A stretch of DNA of 14,573 bases from Pseudomonadota bacterium (GTDB lineage Bacteria; Pseudomonadota; Gammaproteobacteria; Xanthomonadales; Xanthomonadaceae): positions 1-14,573 of the forward strand of contig JAEZCF010000102.1 in assembly GCA_023430045.1 (NCBI GenBank), given 5' to 3'. Below the pieces are notes generated by a model. It had not been told where the DNA came from. It searched no databases and worked only from the letters and a program-made list of their open reading frames with translations. The position numbers and the translations under genes are program-made. Shown one piece after another: positions 1 through 5,817 of the stretch (positions are counted from its first letter, which is position 1; every line of letters begins with the position of its first letter).

Positions 1-2
1 TG

Positions 3-87
<85 letters not shown>

Positions 88-100
88 GTCGAGGGGCGGA

Positions 101-129
101 ATTATGCGGGTGGGTGAATGGGCTGTCAA
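101..129 (-). promoter_or_regulatory. sigma70 promoter of the downstream tRNA-Leu copy
   Basis: On the minus strand there is a consensus -35 TTGACA (124-129), a 17-nt spacer, and a -10 CATAAT (101-106, 5 of 6 matches). The -10 ends 13 nt before the tRNA 5' end, so the leader would be only about 6 nt. The stretch between -10 and the gene is GC-rich, as in stringently controlled stable-RNA promoters; that regulatory reading is inference. Confidence 0.85.
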
Positions 130-181
130 CACGTGACCGGCACCGTCCAGCCATGCCTGGAAACCAGGTACGGAAAACGAA

Positions 182-203
182 AAAACCCGCTTTCGCGGGT
201 TTT
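182..203 (-). terminator. intrinsic terminator between the two tRNA-Leu genes
   Basis: A perfect 9-bp stem (AAAACCCGC pairing with GCGGGTTTT) closes a 4-nt loop. Read leftwards it ends in a run of six T (180-185), the orientation expected for the tRNA gene at 219-303, whose 3' end lies 15 nt upstream. It should stop transcription from the first tRNA before it reaches the second, which explains why the second has its own promoter. The plus-strand side has only TTTT, all of it within the stem. Confidence 0.85.
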
Positions 204-218
204 GTCTGTTCTGGATCG

Positions 219-303
<85 letters not shown>

Positions 304-317
304 GTCCAGAGCAGGCA

Positions 318-346
318 ATTCTGCGCATCGGCGCATCGATTGTCAA
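318..346 (-). promoter_or_regulatory. sigma70 promoter of the upstream tRNA-Leu copy
   Basis: On the minus strand there is a consensus -35 TTGACA (341-346), a 17-nt spacer, and a -10 CAGAAT (318-323, 4 of 6 matches). The -10 ends 14 nt before the tRNA. The layout matches the promoter at 101-129, but the sequence between the boxes differs. The duplicates have therefore drifted outside the essential elements, and this -10 is one match weaker. Confidence 0.78.
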
Positions 347-431
347 CGGATTTCAGGTTTTCCTTCACGCGTGGCCGCGACGCCGGCCGCTGACCGTTCA
401 TGCACACCCGCAGCGGCTACCATGTAGGTCG

Positions 432-2900
432 ATGAAAACCAAAAAACCAAGCAAAGGCGGGAAGACTTCCCGCACGACGCCGCCGCAGGGCGCCCAGCCA
501 GGACCGGCGCGCGGCCCCAGGAAGAAGAGCCTGCCGCCGTGGATGCCGGAAAGCCTGGCTGCCGACGGTGGCAATGCCGCACCGCGCGGCAAGCGCGGCT
601 CACCCCCCGGCAACCCGCCATCACCGCGCGGTAAGCGTCCGCTGCCACCGCCGGGTGGCCCGGTGGATGATCCACATGCCGCGCGCGAAGCGCAGAAATA
701 CGAACAACCCATTGCCAGCCGGGAGGCGATTCTCGCCCTGCTGGAGCGTTGCGAAGGGCCGCAGACCGCCGAAGAACTCGGCGTGCGCCTTGGACTGACC
801 GCGCCTGACCGCGCCGAGGCATTGTCGCGCCGGTTGGGCGCGATGGTCCGCGACGGCCAGCTGGTGCAGAACCGCCGCGGTGGCTTCGCGCCGATCCAGG
901 CGTTGAACCTGGTGACCGGCGTGGTCATCGCCAATCCGGAAGGATTCGGCTTCCTGCGGCCGGTGGAAGGGGGCGACGACCTGTTCCTGCCGCCCTATGA
1001 AATGCGCAAGGTCATGCATGGCGACAAGGTGCTGGCCAACGTCACCGGCATCGATCATCGCGGTCGTCGCGAAGGCAGCATCGCCCGCGTGCTCGAACGC
1101 GGCATGACGCGCCTGATTGGCCGCTACAGCGTGGAAATGGGGATCAACTACGTGGTGCCCGACGACAAGCGCGTGCAGCACAACGTGCAGATTCCGGCCG
1201 ATCAGGCCGGTGGCGCGGCGGACGGCCAGCTGGTGGTCTGCGAACTGACGCAGCCGCCGGGTTCGCGACGCCCGCCGATCGGCCGCATCATCGCCGTGCT
1301 CGGCGACAAGCTGACCGCCTCGCTGGTGGTGGAGACTGCCATCCACGGCCACGAGCTGCCGTTCGAGTTCCCGCAGGAGGTGCTCGACGAAGCAGCGGCG
1401 GTGCCGCTGGTGGTGGAGCCGGCGATGATCGGCAACCGCGTCGATCTGCGCGCCATGCCGCTGGTCACCATCGACGGCGAGGACGCCAAGGACTTCGACG
1501 ATGCGGTGTACTGTGAGCCGAACGCCGAGGGTTTCCGCCTGGTGGTGGCCATCGCCGATGTGTCCAACTATGTGCGTCCCGGCACGCCGCTGGACGACGA
1601 AGCGCAGAAGCGTGCCACGTCGGTGTATTTCCCCGGTTTCGTGGTGCCGATGCTGCCGGAGACACTGTCCAACGGCATCTGTTCGCTGATGCCGAAGGTC
1701 GACCGCATGTGTTTCGTCTGCGACATGCAGGTGGACCGGGAGGGGCAGGTCAGCGGTTCGCGTTTCTACGAAGCAGTGATGAATTCCCATGCGCGTCTGA
1801 CCTATACCCAGGTATGGCAGGCGGTAGGTGAGGATGATCCTGCGGTGAAGGCGGCCATCGCGCCGGTACTGCCGCAGGTGCAGCGCCTGCACCAGCTGTA
1901 CCAGGTGCTTTCGAAGGCACGCACGCGTCGTGGCGCGATCGAATTCGAAACCAGCGAAGTCCGTTTCGTGCTGGACAACCGCGGCGAGGTCACCCAGGCC
2001 GGCATGCTGGTGCGCAACGACGCGCACAAGCTGATCGAAGAATGCATGATCGCGGCCAACGTGGAAGCCGCGCGCTACCTGCTTGCGCAGCAGGTACCGG
2101 CGCCGTACCGCATCCATGAGAAGCCGCCGGAGAGCAAATATGCGGACCTGCTGGAGTTCCTGAAGGAGTTCAAGCTGAGCCTGCCGCCGTGGTCCAAGGT
2201 GCAGCCGGGCGATTACACGAAGCTGCTGAAGAAGATCCGTGACCGCCCGGATGCAGCGCTGCTGGAATCGGTGCTGCTGCGCAGCCAGAGCATGGCGGTA
2301 TACAGCCCGGACAACGCCGGCCACTTCGGCCTGGCGCTGGAGGCCTATGCGCACTTCACCTCGCCCATCCGCCGGTACCCGGATCTGCTGGTTCACCGTG
2401 CCATCAAGCATGCATTGAGCGGCGCACGGGTGGACACTTTCACCTATACCGCGCGCGAAATGGCCGCGCTGGCACTGCAGTGCTCCGAGCGCGAGCGCCG
2501 AGCCGACGAGGCCGAGCGCGAGGTGGACGAACGTTATCGCGCCGCCTGGATGGAAAAGCATGTCGGCGGCCAGTTCGATGGCGTGATCAGCGGCGTGACC
2601 AGCTTCGGCCTGTTCGTCGAACTGACCGACTCCAAGGTGCAGGGCCTGGTCCATGTCACCCAGCTGCCACACGACTATTACCGGTTTGATGCGGTGCGGA
2701 AGACGCTCAGCGGGGAGCGCCGCGGCACCAGCTACCGGCTGGGAGACAGCGTGCGCATCCTGGTGCTGAAGGCCAGCATGGAGGAGCGCAAGATCGACTT
2801 CCGCATGGTCGAGCACAAGGGCGAGGAAGAAGAGGGCGCCGGTCTGGCGCCGATGCCCGAACGCGGCAAGCCGGCCAAGCGCGGCAAGAAGCCTTACTGA
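432..2900 (+). CDS. rnr: ribonuclease R (3'-5' exoribonuclease)
   Basis: An 822-aa protein, close in length to E. coli RNase R (813). It is a processive, hydrolytic 3'-5' exoribonuclease that degrades structured RNA and takes part in rRNA quality control and trans-translation. Order of domains: a Pro/Gly/Lys-rich low-complexity N-terminus (about 1-85); a winged-helix domain (about 95-150); two cold-shock/OB domains (about 155-320); the RNB catalytic domain (about 335-665) with DGEDAKDFDD at 348-357, which supplies the Mg-binding aspartates D348, D354, D356 and D357, and HFTSPIRRYPDL near 640; and an S1 domain (about 710-795). The lysine-rich C-terminal tail of E. coli is reduced to about 25 residues, and the basic tract sits at the N-terminus instead. 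The start is the first ATG outside the tRNA; the reading frame is open further upstream, but only through the tRNA gene. The ribosome site is weak (AGG only 3 nt from ATG). It probably heads a unit with the next two genes. Confidence 0.96.
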   Translation: MKTKKPSKGGKTSRTTPPQGAQPGPARGPRKKSLPPWMPESLAADGGNAAPRGKRGSPPGNPPSPRGKRPLPPPGGPVDDPHAAREAQKYEQPIASREAILALLERCEGPQTAEELGVRLGLTAPDRAEALSRRLGAMVRDGQLVQNRRGGFAPIQALNLVTGVVIANPEGFGFLRPVEGGDDLFLPPYEMRKVMHGDKVLANVTGIDHRGRREGSIARVLERGMTRLIGRYSVEMGINYVVPDDKRVQHNVQIPADQAGGAADGQLVVCELTQPPGSRRPPIGRIIAVLGDKLTASLVVETAIHGHELPFEFPQEVLDEAAAVPLVVEPAMIGNRVDLRAMPLVTIDGEDAKDFDDAVYCEPNAEGFRLVVAIADVSNYVRPGTPLDDEAQKRATSVYFPGFVVPMLPETLSNGICSLMPKVDRMCFVCDMQVDREGQVSGSRFYEAVMNSHARLTYTQVWQAVGEDDPAVKAAIAPVLPQVQRLHQLYQVLSKARTRRGAIEFETSEVRFVLDNRGEVTQAGMLVRNDAHKLIEECMIAANVEAARYLLAQQVPAPYRIHEKPPESKYADLLEFLKEFKLSLPPWSKVQPGDYTKLLKKIRDRPDAALLESVLLRSQSMAVYSPDNAGHFGLALEAYAHFTSPIRRYPDLLVHRAIKHALSGARVDTFTYTAREMAALALQCSERERRADEAEREVDERYRAAWMEKHVGGQFDGVISGVTSFGLFVELTDSKVQGLVHVTQLPHDYYRFDAVRKTLSGERRGTSYRLGDSVRILVLKASMEERKIDFRMVEHKGEEEEGAGLAPMPERGKPAKRGKKPY

Positions 2901-2906
2901 TCAGAG

Positions 2907-2929
2907 GGTGCCGGCCAGCGGTCGGCACC
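2907..2929 (+). other. strong RNA hairpin between rnr and the GFA gene
   Basis: GGTGCCGGCC (2907-2916) pairs with GGTCGGCACC (2920-2929) over 10 bp including one G-U, around an AGC loop. It begins 6 nt after the rnr stop and ends 3 nt before the GGAGGAGG ribosome site of the next gene. There is no T-run, so it is not a normal intrinsic terminator. It could protect the rnr 3' end from exonucleases or influence loading at the next start; both are inference. Confidence 0.6.
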
Positions 2930-2945
2930 ACCGGAGGAGGAAACC

Positions 2946-3428
2946 ATGCAGGGGCAATCCGAATACCACGGTGGCTGCCAGTGCGGTGGCGTCCGTTTCG
3001 AGGTCCGGGGCGAACTGCGCGACAGCTCCATCTGCCATTGCCGGATGTGCCAGAAGGCCTTCGGCGGCTATTACGCACCGCTGGTATCGGTGCGCGGCGC
3101 GCAGTTCGCGTGGATGCGTGGCGAGCCCACGTACTTCCAGTCCTCCAACCTGGTGCGTCGCGGTTTCTGCGGCGCCTGTGGTACGCCGCTCACCTACGAG
3201 GCGCCGGATGGTGTCGCGGTGGCGGCGGGTGCCTTCGACCAGCCTGGACGGTTGCCGCCCAGGCGGCAGTACGGCCTGGAGGCGAAGCTGCCGTTCGTCG
3301 ATGGGCTGGGCGCGTTGCCCGGTACGCGTACGGAAGAGGACGGCGAGGCCATGGAATTCCTTGCGCGGATCGTGTCCCATCAGCATCCCGACCACCCTAC
3401 GCCGCACTGGCCTCCGCAGAGCCGTTGA
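2946..3428 (+). CDS. GFA-family (glutathione-dependent formaldehyde-activating-like) zinc protein
   Basis: A 160-aa, probably cytosolic protein with the GFA/CENP-V fold signature. The cysteines are CQC (C11, C13) in the opening GGCQCGGVRF, CHCRMC (C30, C32, C35), and CGAC (C75, C78), spaced as in family members that bind zinc through these thiols. The original family member, Gfa, was reported to promote S-hydroxymethylglutathione formation from glutathione and formaldehyde, but most homologues have no proven substrate, so the function here is unassigned. The start is well fixed by GGAGGAGG (2933-2940) 5 nt before ATG. It starts 45 bp after rnr and is followed by a 111-bp gap to rlmB, so it is likely cotranscribed with rnr. 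The last 20 residues are His/Pro-rich and probably disordered. Confidence 0.88.
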   Translation: MQGQSEYHGGCQCGGVRFEVRGELRDSSICHCRMCQKAFGGYYAPLVSVRGAQFAWMRGEPTYFQSSNLVRRGFCGACGTPLTYEAPDGVAVAAGAFDQPGRLPPRRQYGLEAKLPFVDGLGALPGTRTEEDGEAMEFLARIVSHQHPDHPTPHWPPQSR

Positions 3429-3469
3429 CCGGAACGGTGTCGGCGAACTCATCTACCTGACCGATCCTG

Positions 3470-3498
3470 GCCCGGCTTCGCCGGGCGGGCGATCCGCC
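3470..3498 (+). other. overlapping hairpins upstream of rlmB
   Basis: Two stems share bases and cannot form together. GCCCGGC/GCCGGGC (3470-3486, loop TTC, 7 bp) overlaps GGCGG/CCGCC (3484-3498, loop of 5). No T-run follows either. They could slow transcription or act as an attenuator-like switch, or may simply reflect high GC content. Function is unproven. Confidence 0.3.
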
Positions 3499-3500
3499 GA

Positions 3501-3509
3501 TGCTCTAAC
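3501..3509 (+). promoter_or_regulatory. possible extended -10 promoter for rlmB
   Basis: TGC followed by TCTAAC has the TGn extension plus a 4 of 6 match to the -10 box. It lies about 30 bp before the preferred rlmB start, with no convincing -35. If real, transcription would begin near 3515, and the ATG at 3510 could then not be used as a start. It would allow rlmB expression independent of rnr. Tentative. Confidence 0.3.
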
Positions 3510-3539
3510 ATGGGCACCCCCTATCCGGTCACGCCCTGC

Positions 3540-4283
3540 ATGAGCAAGAACAGCCAGTGGATTGTCGGCGTCAACGCCGTCGCCTCCTCCATCGAAAACG
3601 ATGCCGAGAACGTCCGCGAGGTCCTGGTCGAAGCCGGGGCGAAGAATCCGCGGCTGACCGAAATCGAGGAGAATGCGCGCCGCAAGGGCATCGATGTGCG
3701 CAAGGTCAACAGCCAGGCGCTGGATGGCGTGGGTGGATCGGTGCGCCACCAGGGCGTGGCGGCGCGCTACCAGGCGGCACGGACCTATGGCGAGAACGAG
3801 CTGGAAGGGCTGGTCGAGGCCGCCGGGGGAACGGCCCTGCTGCTGGTCCTGGACGAGGTCCAGGATCCGCACAACCTGGGCGCCTGCCTGCGCAGCGCCG
3901 CTGCGGCCGGTGCCACGGCCGTGATCATTCCCAAGGACAAATCGGCCACGGTGAACGCGACCGTGCGCAAGACCTCGGCCGGCGCGGCGGACCGTATTCC
4001 GGTGGTGGCGGTGACCAACCTGTCGCGCTGCCTGAAGGATCTGCAGAAGCTGGGCGTGTGGATCTATGGCCTGGCCGGTGAAGCCACTGGCTCGCTGTAC
4101 GATCTGGACCTGAAGGGCAACATCGCGCTGGTACTTGGCGGCGAGGCCGATGGCCTGCGCCGGCTTACCCGGGAGAACTGCGATGGCCTGGTCAAGATTC
4201 CGATGCCGGGCGAGATTGAAAGCCTCAACGTGTCCGTCGCCGCTGGCGTGAGCCTGTTCGAGGCAGTCCGCCAGCGCGCTTGA
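3540..4283 (+). CDS. rlmB: 23S rRNA (guanosine-2'-O)-methyltransferase RlmB
   Basis: A 247-aa SPOUT-class (TrmH/SpoU) enzyme that, in E. coli, uses S-adenosylmethionine to methylate the ribose of G2251 in the P-loop of 23S rRNA. A short N-terminal substrate-recognition domain (about 1-80, containing the conserved VRHQGVAAR) is followed by the knotted catalytic domain. Motif 1 is DPHNLGACLRSA, with N112 and R118; motif 2 is LVLGGEADGLRRLT near 197-210; motif 3 is ESLNVSVAAGVSLFEAVRQR near 227-246. The start MSKNSQWIVG is preferred because it aligns with the E. coli N-terminus (MSEMIYG). An in-frame ATG 10 codons earlier (3510) adds an unconserved MGTPYPVTPC. Neither has a clear ribosome site. 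rlmB next to rnr is the arrangement in E. coli. It converges with macC across a SMAG pair. Confidence 0.95.
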   Translation: MSKNSQWIVGVNAVASSIENDAENVREVLVEAGAKNPRLTEIEENARRKGIDVRKVNSQALDGVGGSVRHQGVAARYQAARTYGENELEGLVEAAGGTALLLVLDEVQDPHNLGACLRSAAAAGATAVIIPKDKSATVNATVRKTSAGAADRIPVVAVTNLSRCLKDLQKLGVWIYGLAGEATGSLYDLDLKGNIALVLGGEADGLRRLTRENCDGLVKIPMPGEIESLNVSVAAGVSLFEAVRQRA

Positions 4284-4314
4284 GACATTCGATGTCGCGG
4301 CCGCAGCGCTTGTC

Positions 4315-4375
4315 GTAGAGCGGGGCTCTGCCCCGCTGCGCGATGGAGCTTCAGCCGGGCAGAGCCCGGAGCTAC
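4315..4375. repeat. inverted pair of SMAG-type GTAG palindromes (REP-like)
   Basis: Unit 1 (4315-4337, plus) is GTAG followed by a perfect 7-bp stem AGCGGGG/CCCCGCT with loop CTCTG. Unit 2 (4354-4375, minus) is GTAG followed by a 6-bp stem CCGGGC/GCCCGG. The units share the core GGGCTCTGCCC, point in opposite directions, and are separated by 16 nt. A GTAG head on a short palindrome is the hallmark of the SMAG elements of Stenotrophomonas maltophilia, REP-like sequences thought to be mobilised by RAYT transposases and often found as such dimers. It lies between convergent genes and may protect both mRNA ends. Neither hairpin has a T-run. The TAG of unit 2 is the macC stop codon. Confidence 0.85.
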
Positions 4376-5817
4376 CTGTTCGCTGAACCGCCCAGCGCCT
4401 TGAACAGGGTCACGTCGTTGGCCAGCTGGTCGCGTCGTACGCGGGCCAGCGACAGCTCCGCGTCGCGCCGCGTCTGCTGCGCCAGCAGCCAGTCGCGCAG
4501 GCCGGTGGCGCCCACCCGGTAGCGCACTTCCTCGGCGCGCTCCACGGCCACTGCTTCATCGAACGATGCCTGCGACGCGGCCAACTGGATCGCCAGCTGG
4601 TCGCGCGCCGACAGCGCGTTGTCCACTTCTGACAGTGCGGTGTACAGCGTCTTGCGGAAGCTGGTCGCCGCGATCTGGTAGTCCGTGCCGGCGATGTCCG
4701 TATCCAGCTGCACGCGCTGCAGGTTGAGGAACGGCAGGCTCAGGTTGGCGCCCAGGGTAGCGACCGGGTTGCGCAGTACGTCTCCCAGGCTGGGGCCGCT
4801 GGTTCCCACGCCGCCGTTCAACGTCAGCGTGGGGTAGTACCTGGTGGCGGTGACGTGGATCTGTTTCAGGCTGTTGCGCAGGCGTAGTTCCGCCGCACGC
4901 AGGTCGGGGCGCCGGGCCAGCAGGTAGGCAGGCAGGCCCGCTTCGAGGGCGGGGCTGACCGCGCCGTCCAGGCTCCGTGGTTCGTCGGCCTGCGGCCAGG
5001 GCTGACCGTCCAGAAGCACGGTCAACGCATTGCGCATTTCCACCCGCTGCTGTTCCAGCGCGGATTGCGCGGACCGCTGCGCCTCCAGGCTCTGACGCGC
5101 CTGGCGGACCTCCATGCCGGATGCCGCGCCGGCATCGAAACGCGCCTGCACCAGTTCCAGCGTGCGCTGCAGGCGCTCCAGATTGGCCGTGCCTGCGTCG
5201 ATGGACTGGTTGAGGAAGGCAAGACTCCAGTAGTAGTTGATCGCATCCCCGATGGCGACCAGCGCGGTGTTCTGGCGGTCCTCCTCGCTGGCCTGTGCCG
5301 ACCACACCGCGATATCGCGCTGCGTGCGCAGCTTGCCCCACAGGTCCACTTCCCAGGACAGTGAAACTCCCGCGCTGTAATCCGCCCGCCGCCAATCGTC
5401 GCTCCGGTCGATGGCGCGGGACCTGCCGCCGCTGATCGCCGACAACGATGGCTGTGGCCACAGCGTATTGTCGGCGAGCCCGGCCTGCAGGCGCGCCCGC
5501 TGCACGTTCAGGCCTGCCACGGCCAGGTCGTTGTTGGCCTCCAGCATGCGGGTGACCAGACGGTCCAGGCCCGCATCGCCGAAGCCGGCCCACCATGCGT
5601 CTTCGCGCACATCGGCGCGCGGCTGGTCCAGCCCACTGGCGGGCACCGTATCGGCAGGTCCAAGGCTGGAGCTGCCGGTACCGTAGCCGGTCGGAACTAC
5701 AGCGTCCTGCACGGGATAGCGGCCTGCCGTGGCACAGCCCACCAGCGAAGCAAGCAGGGCCGCGGTCAGCAGCACGCGACCGGGAAGAAAGCAAGCAGGT
5801 GTCATGGGGATTCTCAT
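4372..5817 (-). CDS. macC: outer-membrane efflux lipoprotein (NodT/OprM family), MacABC pump component
   Basis: A 481-aa TolC-like outer-membrane factor, the exit duct of the pump encoded by the two upstream genes. The N-terminus MRIPMTPACF is followed by a hydrophobic signal and the lipobox LVGC, so C28 should be lipidated. The residue after it is Ala, consistent with sorting to the outer membrane. Two repeated OEP domains follow, with typical stretches such as DAWWAGFGDAGLD, ARRPDLRAAELRLRNS and the VRYRVGATGLRDWL region near the end. The start overlaps the macB stop (ATGA); an alternative ATG lies 4 codons inside (5805). The stop TAG falls within a SMAG repeat. Unlike E. coli, where macAB relies on an unlinked tolC, the duct is in the operon. 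From memory, a MacABC pump of this layout has been described in S. maltophilia; the symbol rests on that. Confidence 0.9.
   Translation of the reverse strand: MRIPMTPACFLPGRVLLTAALLASLVGCATAGRYPVQDAVVPTGYGTGSSSLGPADTVPASGLDQPRADVREDAWWAGFGDAGLDRLVTRMLEANNDLAVAGLNVQRARLQAGLADNTLWPQPSLSAISGGRSRAIDRSDDWRRADYSAGVSLSWEVDLWGKLRTQRDIAVWSAQASEEDRQNTALVAIGDAINYYWSLAFLNQSIDAGTANLERLQRTLELVQARFDAGAASGMEVRQARQSLEAQRSAQSALEQQRVEMRNALTVLLDGQPWPQADEPRSLDGAVSPALEAGLPAYLLARRPDLRAAELRLRNSLKQIHVTATRYYPTLTLNGGVGTSGPSLGDVLRNPVATLGANLSLPFLNLQRVQLDTDIAGTDYQIAATSFRKTLYTALSEVDNALSARDQLAIQLAASQASFDEAVAVERAEEVRYRVGATGLRDWLLAQQTRRDAELSLARVRRDQLANDVTLFKALGGSANR

Noticed and set aside
621..2816. 731-codon open frame on the minus strand opposite rnr
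   Set aside because: It lies entirely antisense to a well-recognised RNase R; the translation is His/Arg/Gln-rich with no recognisable domain. Long antisense frames are expected in GC-rich genes.
3425..3453. TTGACC as a -35 box for an rlmB promoter
   Set aside because: No acceptable -10 box lies at 16-18 nt spacing.
3510..3539. Earlier ATG for rlmB adding ten residues
   Set aside because: The later ATG gives the family-typical N-terminus, and the extra residues are not RlmB-like. Not fully excluded.
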